In this document: positions 24,840 through 33,751 of the stretch, piece after piece
Layout: every line of letters starts with the position of its first letter
Position numbering within the stretch: the stretch's first letter is position 1
Assembly: GCA_021834785.1 (NCBI GenBank)
Contig: JAKBRJ010000004.1
Span: 1 to 44,575 of the forward strand
Direction: 5' to 3'
Length of the DNA: 44,575 nt
From: Microcaldota archaeon
GTDB lineage: Archaea > Micrarchaeota > Micrarchaeia > Micrarchaeales > Micrarchaeaceae
Translations under genes and position numbers: made by a program
The notes under the pieces: model-generated
Told to the model about the DNA's origin: nothing
What the model saw: only the letters and a program-made list of their open reading frames with translations
Database searches by the model: none

Positions 24840-25967
24840 ATGAATACCCAAAAATCAAAAAATCCAAAGCACAAATCAGAAAAATCAGGTTCGAAAACAA
24901 GCGCCTCTTTTGGCAAAAAGATAACAGTCAGCCATAATAAGCTTAATGTAACCGATCTTTCCCAGATAAAAAAACGGGGCCGCCCGAGGGGCAGCCATAA
25001 TGGCAACAGCCAACTTGAAACGGCAGAACAGCAGCAATCGCACAGGCTGGTGATAAATCCAGATGCAACGGTGTGCCCAAGCTGCGGCAGTTCAGACATA
25101 ATATTCGATAGCGAAAAGGGGGAACGCGTGTGCAATAATTGCGGCCTCGTAATAGAAGAGAATGTTACTGATAGCGGACCAGAATGGAGGGCTTTCGACG
25201 CAGACCAAAGGAACTCTAGGGCAAGAACTGGAGCCCCAATGAAATATACAAGGCCAAATAAGGGGCTAGTGACGGAAATAGATTTATACAACAAAGATAT
25301 CAGGGGAGTGAGAATCCCATCAAAAAGGCAGGCACAGCTTTATAGAATGAGGAAATGGCACAAGCGTGCAAGCATAGCAAGTTCAAGCGAAAGGAACTAC
25401 CTCATAGCGTTGCCAGAACTTAATAGGGTGTCGAGCTATTTGGGTTTGCCTGAGAATATAAGGGAGAATGCTGCCCTCTTATATAGGCGATGCGTGCAAA
25501 ACAACCTGATACGCGGAAGGCCAATAGAAACCGTAGTGCAGGCTGTAATATATGCAGCATGCAGGAAGGCCGGCATGCCGAGGACGCTTGATGAAATAGC
25601 TACAATATCTGGATTGCCGAAGAAGGAGATAGGCAGGGCATATCGCGCGATATCTCACGAATTGGGGCTCAAGATACCGCTTACTGATCCGGTGGCATAT
25701 GTTCCACGATACGTCAATGCGCTTAAGCTCAGTGGCGAAGCTCAGGAAAAAGCTGTCGAACTCCTAAAGGAAGCAATGAAGAAAGGCTTAATATCGGGAA
25801 GGAGCCCCACTGGAGTAAGCGCTGCCGCAGTGTACATCGCAGGAGCGTTGGCAGGCGAGCGCAGAACCCAAAAAGAGGTAGCCGATGTCGCAGGGGTCAC
25901 CGAAGTGACCATACGAAATAGGTATCGCGAGCTTAAGGAACAGCTTAACATAGATGTCAATCTATGA
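24840..25967 (+). CDS. tfb: Transcription initiation factor TFB with N-terminal AT-hook extension
   Basis: 375 aa, longer than the usual ~300. Residues 1-70 are a Lys/Ser-rich extension with an AT-hook core KKRGRPRG at 44-51. Then comes the zinc ribbon (C79, C82, C98, C101) that binds polymerase, the B-reader region (GPEWRAFDADQRNSRARTG) and two cyclin folds, each with an RxxE/KAG-type core. The C-terminal HTH (QKEVADVAGVTEVTIRNRYREL) recognises the BRE. ATG 24840 is chosen because GGTG lies seven bases upstream; the frame is open further to TTG 24804. The AT-hook would add minor-groove binding at AT-rich promoters. Overlaps the next gene by 14 bases. Confidence 0.95.
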   Translation: MNTQKSKNPKHKSEKSGSKTSASFGKKITVSHNKLNVTDLSQIKKRGRPRGSHNGNSQLETAEQQQSHRLVINPDATVCPSCGSSDIIFDSEKGERVCNNCGLVIEENVTDSGPEWRAFDADQRNSRARTGAPMKYTRPNKGLVTEIDLYNKDIRGVRIPSKRQAQLYRMRKWHKRASIASSSERNYLIALPELNRVSSYLGLPENIRENAALLYRRCVQNNLIRGRPIETVVQAVIYAACRKAGMPRTLDEIATISGLPKKEIGRAYRAISHELGLKIPLTDPVAYVPRYVNALKLSGEAQEKAVELLKEAMKKGLISGRSPTGVSAAAVYIAGALAGERRTQKEVADVAGVTEVTIRNRYRELKEQLNIDVNL

Positions 25968-26409
25968 TCATATCAGCATGAACGGCATCAGCAGCACGGG
26001 ATATCTCGTGCTGCCCTTTATTTTATTTATGCTGCTTGCATTCCAGGCTAATGTGTCGTCGTCTGCAAATTCTACAATTGCGATAAATCAGTCAATGAAT
26101 TTTTCGCACGCGCTTAATTCGACGCTAGGATATCTAAAGCTGGTAAATCAAAGCAGCTATGCCGTGTTCTACCCTAACATGAAATATTCTGCCATCCTTG
26201 TGCAAAAGGCAAAGAACGCATCAATCAAAAATCCAGACATGGCATATCATCTGCTCAGCGAAGCAAGGGTCAATGCAACCGAGCAACTGAATGCGATAAA
26301 CAAATACGAGGATACCTCATTTATAGTGATGGTGGCGCTTGCAATAATTACCGGATTGTTCCTCATGTCAATAATGAAAAAATACAATCTTAAGTCGCGC
26401 AAACATTGA
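25954..26409 (+). CDS. Small exported protein with C-terminal membrane helix (151 aa)
   Basis: A signal-like helix lies at about residues 15-31 (TGYLVLPFILFMLLAFQA). An outside region rich in N-x-S/T sequons with helical repeats (LVQKAKNASIKNPDMAYHLLSEARVNATEQLNAI) follows. A C-terminal helix (FIVMVALAIITGLFLMSIM) ends in basic KKYNLKSRKH. The first ATG (25954) lies inside tfb; ATG 25978 is an alternative just after the tfb stop and also gives a good signal peptide. I do not recognise the family. Co-transcribed with tfb. Confidence 0.65.
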   Translation: MSIYDHISMNGISSTGYLVLPFILFMLLAFQANVSSSANSTIAINQSMNFSHALNSTLGYLKLVNQSSYAVFYPNMKYSAILVQKAKNASIKNPDMAYHLLSEARVNATEQLNAINKYEDTSFIVMVALAIITGLFLMSIMKKYNLKSRKH

Positions 26410-26470
26410 CGCATTTATATTTTTTCGCATGGGTTAGACAAATGCCAAAGAATCTTGATTTTGTAGAATA

Positions 26471-26480
26471 ACTTTAAAAA
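26471..26480 (+). promoter_or_regulatory. TATA box upstream of the second TRAM gene
   Basis: ACTTTAAAAA predicts a transcript start near 26503, leaving a leader of about 60 bases before the ATG at 26567, longer than is usual in this window. Confidence 0.45.
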
Positions 26481-26566
26481 GGCGTCAAGCTAATCTTATA
26501 ATATTGAAAGGCGCCTGTTCCCAAATCGTGGATGTTTTGGGCAGAACGCATTTCAAGGGTGGGAAA

Positions 26567-26818
26567 ATGTACGACTATGGAATAAAGGAGAGTATAGAAG
26601 AGGGTATGGAATACTCCATAAAAATAGATGCAAAGGGTGCCAGAGGTGAAGGTATAGGCAAGCTAGGGGACTTTGTAATCTTCATAAAGAATGCAAAGAC
26701 AAGAATAGGTAACATATATAAGGTAAAAATAACTAAGCTGCACAGAACATTTGGCTATGCTGAGCTTTGCGAGATGAAGCACCAGTTTGTCGGCAATGGA
26801 AGCATGCTGGAATTCTAG
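26567..26818 (+). CDS. TRAM-domain RNA-binding protein (83 aa)
   Basis: Residues 11-70 form a TRAM domain (EEGMEYSIKIDAKGARGEGIGKL ... DFVIFIKNAKTRIGNIYKVKI). It is expected to bind RNA. I chose ATG 26567 because GGTG lies five bases upstream. The frame extends to TTG 26504, but codons there look non-coding and that TTG falls on the predicted transcript start. It lacks the Gly/His-rich head of the paralogue at 10326 and has a longer polar C-terminus. Confidence 0.8.
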   Translation: MYDYGIKESIEEGMEYSIKIDAKGARGEGIGKLGDFVIFIKNAKTRIGNIYKVKITKLHRTFGYAELCEMKHQFVGNGSMLEF

Positions 26819-26845
26819 CCCATAATAGCAAGTCTTTTATAGTTT

Positions 26846-26904
26846 TGCGCAGATTAATAAAACGTTTGACTGCGCTTTATTTTATTTTATATTAATCTTG
26901 CGCA
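26846..26904. repeat. Long imperfect inverted repeat after the TRAM gene
   Basis: TGCGCAGATTAATAAAA (26846-26862) pairs with TTTATATTAATCTTGCGCA (about 26886-26904) with two single-base bulges, and the loop is T-rich. It sits in the 203-base gap before psmB. A transcription stop or a small structured RNA are both possible. Confidence 0.45.
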
Positions 26905-27021
26905 TGCGTTATTTTATTTGGGTTGGATGACTACTACGGTCAGATTCATAATTGTTTGAGCAGTTCAATAATAAAATGAATTCTGCAATAAATAGTTTAA
27001 TGCGGCATATAAGGCGATAAA

Positions 27022-27675
27022 ATGGACAAGAAATATACTGAAGAATATATGAAAGGCACAACGACTGTTGGTTTGGTTTGCAGCGACGGTGTCGTAATTG
27101 GTGCAGATTCTAGGGCAACGATGGATACCTTTATAGCAAGCACAGAAGCAAGAAAAGTGTGGAAGATAGACGAGAATCTTGGTATGACCATAGCGGGCCT
27201 TGTAGGAGACGCACAGGAGCTCATAAGGATAATAAAAATACAAAATGAAATTTATAAGATGAATGAGGGAAGGCCACTATCTCCTAAATCTGCAGCTACG
27301 CTGTTATCTATAATACTGCAGGAAAACAAAATGATGCCTTTTTATGTGCAGTTGATCATAGCTGGAGTCGATGGTGGAATCGAAGGCGAAGACGGGGAAG
27401 TATACAACATTGATGCAGCTGGCGGATATTCTAGCGAATCAAAGTTTACTTCAACCGGAAGCGGATCGCTCACGGCGTTGGGGTTCCTGGAGGATACATA
27501 CAAAAAAGGGCTGACTGCAAAGGAATCGGTAAAGATAGCCGCAAAGGCCCTTAATATAGCAATGAAAAGGGATTCTGCTACGGGCAACAATATAACCGTA
27601 GCTACAATAACAAAAGATGGATATGTGGAATATACTGGAAAGGATCTTGAGAAGATCGTTGGTGCTTCTAAGTAA
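27022..27675 (+). CDS. psmB: Proteasome beta subunit
   Basis: 217 aa. A short propeptide (residues 1-12) ends in Gly before TTTVGLV; autocleavage there frees the catalytic Thr. The Ntn-hydrolase pattern is complete: Asp and Arg in GADSRATM, Lys in RKVWKID, and GSGSLTALGFLE near residue 147. It forms the inner rings of the 20S core; the alpha subunit is not in this window. Start ATG with GGCG five bases upstream. The fttA gene follows after 80 bases, a pairing known in archaea. Confidence 0.96.
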   Translation: MDKKYTEEYMKGTTTVGLVCSDGVVIGADSRATMDTFIASTEARKVWKIDENLGMTIAGLVGDAQELIRIIKIQNEIYKMNEGRPLSPKSAATLLSIILQENKMMPFYVQLIIAGVDGGIEGEDGEVYNIDAAGGYSSESKFTSTGSGSLTALGFLEDTYKKGLTAKESVKIAAKALNIAMKRDSATGNNITVATITKDGYVEYTGKDLEKIVGASK

Positions 27676-27755
27676 GCACTTTTTACATATCCTAATTATT
27701 ATTTTGATGGAGATTTTGATTTTGGCAGTTATTTCTGTTTATATGGTGTGATATT

Positions 27756-29723
27756 TTGGAAGAGAAGATCAATGACAAGGATGCTGAAGGAAAAGCCAGG
27801 AACGAAGAGATATTTAAAAGGATAAGGGAGATGCTCCCCGAAGATGCAGGTTTTATAAAAGCTGAATTCGAAGGCCCTGACATAGTAGTAACGCTTAAAA
27901 ACATAAAGGCGGTCTATCACGAAGAAACAATAATAAGGGGCATAGCTTCGGCAATAAAGAAAAAACTTATAATGCGCAGCGACAGTTCAGTTTTGATGGA
28001 GCCTGAAAAGGCAACGGCCATAATAAATGAGCTGGTGCCAAAAGAAGCAATCACATCAAGCATAAAATTCGTGCCGGAATTCTCAGAAGTATATATAGAG
28101 GCGCTCAAGCCCGGATTGGTCATAGGCAAAAGCGGATCCACGCTCAAGGAGATCGTTATCAAAACTAATTGGTCCCCAAAAGTATTGCGCACCCCGACCA
28201 TGAACAGCGATACCATAAAAGGCGTACGGCAGCTAATGTTCAACGAAAGCGAGTTCAGAAAGAAATTTCTTTCAACCGTAGGCAAGAACATAAACAAGCA
28301 GATACTAAAGAGCGAATGGCTCAAGGCTACTGCGTTAGGAGGGTTCAGGGAGGTTGGAAGGAGCAGTCTTTTATTGGAGACGCCTCATTCAAAAGTCATA
28401 ATAGATTGCGGTATAAGCCCAGAGCCTGGGATAAAAGGCCTAGATGCCAACGCAAACGCAGAAGGGAATAAAGCATTTCCATATCTTGACAGTGCAAACT
28501 TCTCCATAAACGAGCTCGATGCCGTTATACTGACACACGGCCACATGGATCATATGGGCTTCATCCCATATCTATTCAAATATGGCTATGAAGGCCCAGT
28601 ATACTGCACTCCTCCAACGAGGGATCTTGCAGCGCTGCTGCTTAACGACTATATAAAGCTGGTACAAAGGAGCGGAGGCACGCCATTATACTCGGAGAAG
28701 GATGTAAAGAAGATGCTCATGCATATGATTACAAGGGACTATAATGAGGTTACTAACATAACAGATGAGCTCAAGCTTACATACCACAATGCAGGACACA
28801 TACTTGGGAGCGCAACGGTGCACCTGCATGTAGGCGAAGGCATGTATAACATAGTGCATACTGGTGATATGAAATATGGCTTTACCCGGCTTTTCGACCC
28901 TACATCTACTAAATACCCAAGGGTAGATTCGTTGTTCATGGAGAGCACATATGGTGGCCCTAACGACATAACTCCTAATAGGCACGATGCCGAGACCGAA
29001 CTCATGGAAACAATAAAGCGCACAATACAGAACAACGGCAAGGTGCTGATACCCCTATTTGCAGTAGGAAGGAGCCAGGAGCTCCAATTGGTGCTTGAGA
29101 GCTACATGGCCGGAGATAACAGCCCATACAAGCTCGATGTGCCCGTTTACCTGGATGGCATGATACTTGAAGCTAGTGCAATACACACAGCATATCCTGA
29201 ATATCTTAAGGAAAGCCTAAAGAACAGGATACTGAACAACAGATCTCCGTTCGAAAGCGAGATATTTGAAGTAGTAAAGGGCGAGCGCGAAGAGGTATTT
29301 GAAAAAGGGCCGGCAGTGATACTTGCAAGCGGTGGAATGCTTAATGGCGGCGCAAGCGTGGAATATTTCAAGCATCTAGTCGAAGATGCACGCAATACTA
29401 TGGTATTCGTAGGGTATAATAGCGCCAATTCGCTCGGAAGGAGAGTCCAGAATGGCATATCCGAGGTAGCCTTGCCAAATGAGGACGGCAAGTTGGTATC
29501 TATGAAAGTAAACATGGGTATTAAAACTGTAGAAGGATTCTCCGGGCATAGCGACAGGAGGCAGCTTATAAGCTTCGTGCAAAAGCTAAACGTAAAGCCT
29601 AAAAGCATATACACGATGCACGGGGAGGAGCAGAAATGTGAAGACCTGGCAAGGACTCTTGGCAGAATGATGCATATAGATGCCAGAGCGCCTATGAATC
29701 TTGATTCGATACGCCTAAAATGA
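27756..29723 (+). CDS. fttA: Beta-CASP ribonuclease FttA (aCPSF1)
   Basis: 655 aa. Residues 1-190 hold two KH RNA-binding domains, with GKSGSTLKEI in the second. The metallo-beta-lactamase core follows with THGHMDHMG (about residue 258), HNAGHILGSA and HTGDMKYG. The beta-CASP region has MESTYGG, ASGGMLNGGAS and the late metal motif GHSDRRQL, then MHGEEQK. The enzyme cleaves nascent RNA at T-rich sites and ends transcription in archaea. Start TTG 27756 with GGTG seven bases upstream. The domain set is complete. Confidence 0.96.
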   Translation: MEEKINDKDAEGKARNEEIFKRIREMLPEDAGFIKAEFEGPDIVVTLKNIKAVYHEETIIRGIASAIKKKLIMRSDSSVLMEPEKATAIINELVPKEAITSSIKFVPEFSEVYIEALKPGLVIGKSGSTLKEIVIKTNWSPKVLRTPTMNSDTIKGVRQLMFNESEFRKKFLSTVGKNINKQILKSEWLKATALGGFREVGRSSLLLETPHSKVIIDCGISPEPGIKGLDANANAEGNKAFPYLDSANFSINELDAVILTHGHMDHMGFIPYLFKYGYEGPVYCTPPTRDLAALLLNDYIKLVQRSGGTPLYSEKDVKKMLMHMITRDYNEVTNITDELKLTYHNAGHILGSATVHLHVGEGMYNIVHTGDMKYGFTRLFDPTSTKYPRVDSLFMESTYGGPNDITPNRHDAETELMETIKRTIQNNGKVLIPLFAVGRSQELQLVLESYMAGDNSPYKLDVPVYLDGMILEASAIHTAYPEYLKESLKNRILNNRSPFESEIFEVVKGEREEVFEKGPAVILASGGMLNGGASVEYFKHLVEDARNTMVFVGYNSANSLGRRVQNGISEVALPNEDGKLVSMKVNMGIKTVEGFSGHSDRRQLISFVQKLNVKPKSIYTMHGEEQKCEDLARTLGRMMHIDARAPMNLDSIRLK

Positions 29724-29763
29724 GCCACTGCTTTAAGCCTGTGACCTAATTGCATTCCGTTGC

Positions 29764-30453
29764 TTAAACGATGTCAAATTCAAGGCGGCCTGCATAATCA
29801 AAATCTGGCGCTTTGATATAAAATATGGCTATGAAACTGCTATCACTATCTATGCTGAATGGCAGTTCGGGTTCTGACCTGACAAATAAGAAAGGCGTAT
29901 TCACAGAAACCTTTGTTATGGTATCTCCTTTTCTGAAAGCCCTTAGCATTTGCACTGACGATTCGAATATGTCTCCCTTGCCAATCCTCTTAACCTCACC
30001 CGATTCGCTTACCTTTATGCTTTTGCCCATGGCATTAAGCATGACTTTTTGAAGTTCAAGGTGTATCTCAGCATTGGCTGCACTTCCAAACTTTATGGTC
30101 AGCGGCCCGCTATAATTGTAATTAGGGTTTTTGATCGTTATGTGTATATCTACCTTTTCACCGGTATTGATTGCCATTGGCATTTTTGGCGCTATTGAAT
30201 CTATCTTAAATGGATCAGAAACGGTTATTGAATCGATAATCTCCTTCTTATTCTGGTCCTTTAAGAATGATAAGCCTGCACCGTGATTTGTGAATGGTAT
30301 TATAACGTCATGCGTATTGCCATCAATTTCAAATCCCGGTATCGAATGCAGAGCGCCCTTCCAATAAATATTTATATTTGATACGCTTCCTGAAGGGCCG
30401 TTACTGGTTTTTTTGACATTGAATATGCCTCCTACAATATTTTTAATGCCCAT
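29764..30453 (-). CDS. Beta-rich protein of unknown function (229 aa)
   Basis: Reads as two or three beta-sandwich-like segments (INTGEKVDIHITIKNPNYNYSGPLTIKFG at about 95-125; SFIAIFYIKAPDFDYAGRLEFDI at the end). The repeated N/D-Y-x-G-x-L pattern suggests internal repeat units. There is no signal peptide, membrane helix or Cys. I do not recognise the family. A TATA-like TATATAAATA about 20 bases upstream of the ATG suggests a leaderless gene. It diverges from the peroxiredoxin gene. Confidence 0.6.
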   Translation of the reverse strand: MGIKNIVGGIFNVKKTSNGPSGSVSNINIYWKGALHSIPGFEIDGNTHDVIIPFTNHGAGLSFLKDQNKKEIIDSITVSDPFKIDSIAPKMPMAINTGEKVDIHITIKNPNYNYSGPLTIKFGSAANAEIHLELQKVMLNAMGKSIKVSESGEVKRIGKGDIFESSVQMLRAFRKGDTITKVSVNTPFLFVRSEPELPFSIDSDSSFIAIFYIKAPDFDYAGRLEFDIV

Positions 30454-30544
30454 AACAAGTGCGCCTTTTATTTATATACGTAAATATTTGCCGAAGTTCC
30501 ATTTTAAATCCTTTCTATAAAAAGAATGTAAATAGGTGGATAAT

Positions 30545-31003
30545 GTGTTATCAGAAGGAGATATGGCCCCAGATTTCAAGCTTCCGGGTTCGGATGGAAA
30601 AGAACATTCGTTGAGTGGGCTAAGGGGTAAGTATGTGGTCCTATACTTCTATCCGAAGGATAATACCCCTGGATGCACTATCGAAGCAAATAACTTCAAC
30701 AAAAGATTTGATGAGATAAGGAAGCTCAATGCCGAAGTAATAGGCATAAGCAAAGACGATTACAAATCCCATGAAAAATTCATAAACAAGTATGAACTTA
30801 AATTTTTACTGCTCTCCGATACAGAAAGCAAAACTATAAAAAATTATGGCGCATATGGCGATCGTGGTATATTCGGTGTCGGCACGCTAAGAAATACCTA
30901 TCTGATAGGGAAAGACGGGAAGATTATAAGAATATTCGAGAAAGTCAATCCAAAAAGCCATGCCGATGAAATAATATCCGCGATAAAAGAAGCAGAAGCA
31001 TGA
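30545..31003 (+). CDS. bcp: Peroxiredoxin, BCP/PrxQ type
   Basis: 152 aa. The thioredoxin fold begins [16 protein letters not shown], and the peroxidatic Cys is in [15 protein letters not shown]. The PrxQ resolving Cys five residues later is absent (Asn instead), so it works as a 1-Cys enzyme or uses another partner. A thioredoxin reductase is encoded at 37.5 kb. I chose GTG 30545, with GGTG six bases upstream, over the GTG at 30536, which lies inside that element. Confidence 0.92.
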   Translation: MLSEGDMAPDFKLPGSDGKEHSLSGLRGKYVVLYFYPKDNTPGCTIEANNFNKRFDEIRKLNAEVIGISKDDYKSHEKFINKYELKFLLLSDTESKTIKNYGAYGDRGIFGVGTLRNTYLIGKDGKIIRIFEKVNPKSHADEIISAIKEAEA

Positions 31004-31026
31004 TTTAAAGATGAAGCACACCGCAT

Positions 31027-31251
31027 TTACGCGTAGCCCAACTCCTCTAGTTTCCTCCGTATTATTTTTGCCTCATAGTCTGCTTTTGACTTTCTTCCGC
31101 TGCTGCTTATCAATATCCTAAGTATGAACGCAACATAACTTGATACTGATGGAAAGCCGGTATCCCCTATGTGCTGTTCTACCTTTTCAAATAACTGGCT
31201 TGGTATAGATATGGTGGTGAACTCCTGCCTCCTACCTCTTTTTATTTTCAT
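31027..31251 (-). CDS. Ribbon-helix-helix (CopG-type) DNA-binding protein (74 aa)
   Basis: The N-terminal beta strand (EFTTISIPSQLFEKV) and two helices (GFPSVSSYVAFILRILIS) match the ribbon-helix-helix fold of small dimeric repressors. The C-terminus ends RRKLEELGYA. A basic head (KIKRGRR) would add DNA contact. Divergent from the 31328-cysD-cysN unit, whose promoter it may control; that is inferred. AGTG lies five bases before the ATG. Confidence 0.8.
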   Translation of the reverse strand: MKIKRGRRQEFTTISIPSQLFEKVEQHIGDTGFPSVSSYVAFILRILISSSGRKSKADYEAKIIRRKLEELGYA

Positions 31252-31327
31252 GCTATCACTATATTAAAATTTGCATGGAAAGATTTATATTATTAATTAT
31301 ATATAATTAGTATACCGATGTTTAACC

Positions 31328-31633
31328 ATGTGGGCGGATTCGATGAAAAATTCTAGCGACATACTCGAGATTGTAGGGGCGTTGAATAATGATCCAAGCA
31401 AATCGAATTGGGAAGCCATGTCATCATGCATCAAGCGCAGCAATGCGTCCTACTACAAAGTCATATATCCAAAGAAAATAAAAGAAAAGCAGGATCTCAA
31501 AAGTGCATACGTTATACTGTACGATAGTAAATTTAAAATAATCGGCAAGATACCTATTTTATCTAAAAGCAACCGCGAGGCAAGCGGGATGCTTTTTTAT
31601 TTACGGGGCCTTAGTTTGAATAGAAAAGTCTAA
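31328..31633 (+). CDS. Small protein of unknown function ahead of cysD (101 aa)
   Basis: Soluble, with an alpha-helical first half (SSDILEIVGALNNDPSKSNWEAMSSCI) and a beta-rich second half (YKVIYPKKI ... YVILYDSKFKIIGKIPIL). I do not recognise the family. A TATA-rich stretch (31287-31310) lies upstream, shared with the divergent RHH gene. It is 10 bases from cysD, so it belongs to that operon. Confidence 0.6.
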   Translation: MWADSMKNSSDILEIVGALNNDPSKSNWEAMSSCIKRSNASYYKVIYPKKIKEKQDLKSAYVILYDSKFKIIGKIPILSKSNREASGMLFYLRGLSLNRKV

Positions 31634-31643
31634 GTGGTGTCTG

Positions 31644-32435
31644 ATGTCTGCTGAAAATAATTTGAAAGAACTAGAAGAAAAGAGCATATTCATATTGCGG
31701 GAAGCGAATGCAAAATTTAAGCATATTGCTGCGTTGTGGAGCATGGGCAAAGATTCAACTGCAATGCTTGCCATTGCGCGTAAGGCGTTCATGGGTAAGA
31801 TACCTTTTCCAGTTATATATATAGACAACGGGATAGACTTTCCAGAGTCGTACAAGTTTATGGAAGAAATGGTAAAAAAATGGAAATTGGACCTGATAAT
31901 AGCAAATAGCAATATAAAATCAGAACTATCCGGTTTCAGCTGCTGTGGTGCAAATAAAACAGATGCCCTTAAAAAATTGATGAAGGAAAATAAATTTGAT
32001 GCCATTATTGCATCAATAAGGAGAGATGAGCATTCTATAAGGGCCAAAGAGAGATACTTTTCACCCAGGGATTCAAGCTTTAAGTGGAACTACAAAAACC
32101 AACCTGCAGAGTTATGGGGCAATTACGCGTCTAAAATTGATAGGGGATCGCATTTTAGGATACATCCGCTGCTAGATTGGACGGAGCTGGACATTTGGAG
32201 GTATATTAAAAAAGAGTCCATGCCTATAAATCCATTATACCTTGCAAGGGATGGATACAGATATAGGAGCCTTGGATGTACGCATTGCACCACGCCTACA
32301 AAATCGAATGCCTCCTCTATTGACGGCATAATAAAGGAGCTTAAAACTACAAAGACTGAGGAAAGGGGCGGCAGATCGCAAGATAAAGAAAAGGCGTACA
32401 TAATGGAAAAGCTAAGATCGTTGGGTTATATGTGA
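31644..32435 (+). CDS. cysD: Sulfate adenylyltransferase small subunit CysD (PAPS reductase-like fold)
   Basis: 263 aa. The PP-loop SMGKDST is at residues 33-39. CysD-specific blocks are present: RRDEHSIRAKERYFSPRD, PAELWGNYASKIDRG, HPLLDWTELDIWRYI and the C-terminal CTHC with KTEERGGR. With CysN it makes adenosine 5'-phosphosulfate from sulfate and ATP. CysH-type reductases share the fold but lack RAKER and ERGGR. GGTG precedes the ATG by four bases; cysN follows after 4 bases. Confidence 0.88.
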   Translation: MSAENNLKELEEKSIFILREANAKFKHIAALWSMGKDSTAMLAIARKAFMGKIPFPVIYIDNGIDFPESYKFMEEMVKKWKLDLIIANSNIKSELSGFSCCGANKTDALKKLMKENKFDAIIASIRRDEHSIRAKERYFSPRDSSFKWNYKNQPAELWGNYASKIDRGSHFRIHPLLDWTELDIWRYIKKESMPINPLYLARDGYRYRSLGCTHCTTPTKSNASSIDGIIKELKTTKTEERGGRSQDKEKAYIMEKLRSLGYM

Positions 32436-32439
32436 TCCC

Positions 32440-33663
32440 ATGGACCATCGGATAACACTGCTTGGCGAGAAAGACCATGGCAAATCAACACTGCTTGGCA
32501 ATATCCTTATAAAAACGGGTTCCATAAAACGCTCGCGTATAAATTCGATATACTCTTCAAATGCAGATGGCAAAAGATTCGAACCTGGATATATACTTGA
32601 TAGTTTTAAGGAGGAACAGGATCGTGGCATGACGATTGATCAGACATCTGCAGAAATAGTCTATAAAAACAGGCGGCTTCACATGACTGACGTGCCTGGA
32701 CACTTAGAGCTTCTAAAAAACATGCTGACTGGAGCGTCAAATGCCTCATTAGGTCTATTAGTAGTATCAGCAAAGAAGGGAGAAGGGTTTACAAATCAAT
32801 CAAAAAGGCACCTTTATATATCAAATCTCATGGGCATTGATTCAATACTGGTGGCTATTAATAAAATGGACGATGTGGACTTTAGCGAAAAAGCATTTGC
32901 CGATATAAAGAGATCCATAGAGAACTATTGCAGTGCCACAAGCATAAAGCCCAAACTTGTATTTGTACCAATATCTGCATATAACATGGAAAACGTAATT
33001 AAACTGTCAAAAAAAATGAAGTGGTATGCAGGTAAGCCGCTGATGGACATACTTTTAGAAATGTTAGAACATAGCAAATTGGGTGCCGCAGCACAGAACG
33101 GATTGAGGATATTAATACAGGATAAAATCGGCGACGCCTTTTTTGGCAGAGTGCTCTATGGCAGAATCAAAAATGGCAATAACGTAATACTGCATCCAGG
33201 TGACAAAGAAGTGCGCCTATTTGATCTTAAAAAATTCGGCAGGGTCATCGGATCATCTGCAGCACCTTCCAATATCTACTTCAAGCTTGATTCCAGCGTG
33301 AAGGCATCAAGAGGGGATATGCTGTATAGCATTGGGGATCACCCCAGTACAGAAACCTCTTTTAACGCAAAAATATTTCTGATAAAAAACATGCCCTTAT
33401 CTAAATTACCAGAATTAAAGGTAAGCTTTAATGGGAACTATATTGACGCTACAATGCGTATTACTCAGTTATTTGATATAACCAAAGCACTAAAGACGGC
33501 AAAAATTAAAAATGCTAGCATAACGCCAAATTACTCTATAGATGTAGCCGTCAAATTAGCAAAGAAATGCGCCGTAGAGAACTTCAGTAAATATCCATCA
33601 TTGGGGCGCTTTGGCATATACTCAAAGTCAGGTATACTGATTGGAATAGGCATAGTGGATTAA
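32440..33663 (+). CDS. cysN: Sulfate adenylyltransferase GTPase subunit CysN
   Basis: 407 aa, shorter than bacterial CysN (about 470). EF-Tu-like G domain: G1 GEKDHGKST, switch I with EEQDRGMTIDQTSAEI, G3 DVPGH and G4 NKMD. The block QSKRHLYISNLMGIDSILVAINKMDDVDF is CysN-like. Domains 2 and 3 (from about residue 215) are beta barrels. GTP hydrolysis drives APS formation by CysD. No APS kinase fusion is present. Confidence 0.85.
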   Translation: MDHRITLLGEKDHGKSTLLGNILIKTGSIKRSRINSIYSSNADGKRFEPGYILDSFKEEQDRGMTIDQTSAEIVYKNRRLHMTDVPGHLELLKNMLTGASNASLGLLVVSAKKGEGFTNQSKRHLYISNLMGIDSILVAINKMDDVDFSEKAFADIKRSIENYCSATSIKPKLVFVPISAYNMENVIKLSKKMKWYAGKPLMDILLEMLEHSKLGAAAQNGLRILIQDKIGDAFFGRVLYGRIKNGNNVILHPGDKEVRLFDLKKFGRVIGSSAAPSNIYFKLDSSVKASRGDMLYSIGDHPSTETSFNAKIFLIKNMPLSKLPELKVSFNGNYIDATMRITQLFDITKALKTAKIKNASITPNYSIDVAVKLAKKCAVENFSKYPSLGRFGIYSKSGILIGIGIVD

Positions 33664-33751
33664 TAAAAAGTAAGGCATGCCTGTATCATAAAAAGAATGA
33701 AGCAGACATCAAACTCATATGGTTATATAAAGTCCACTAAAGCCATGGATG

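Noticed and set aside
29147..29755. 202-codon minus-strand ORF over fttA.
   Set aside because: Antisense shadow of the conserved nuclease frame.
33672..33681. AGGCATGCCT palindrome after cysN.
   Set aside because: Ten-base palindromes are expected by chance in 44 kb; no other signal nearby.
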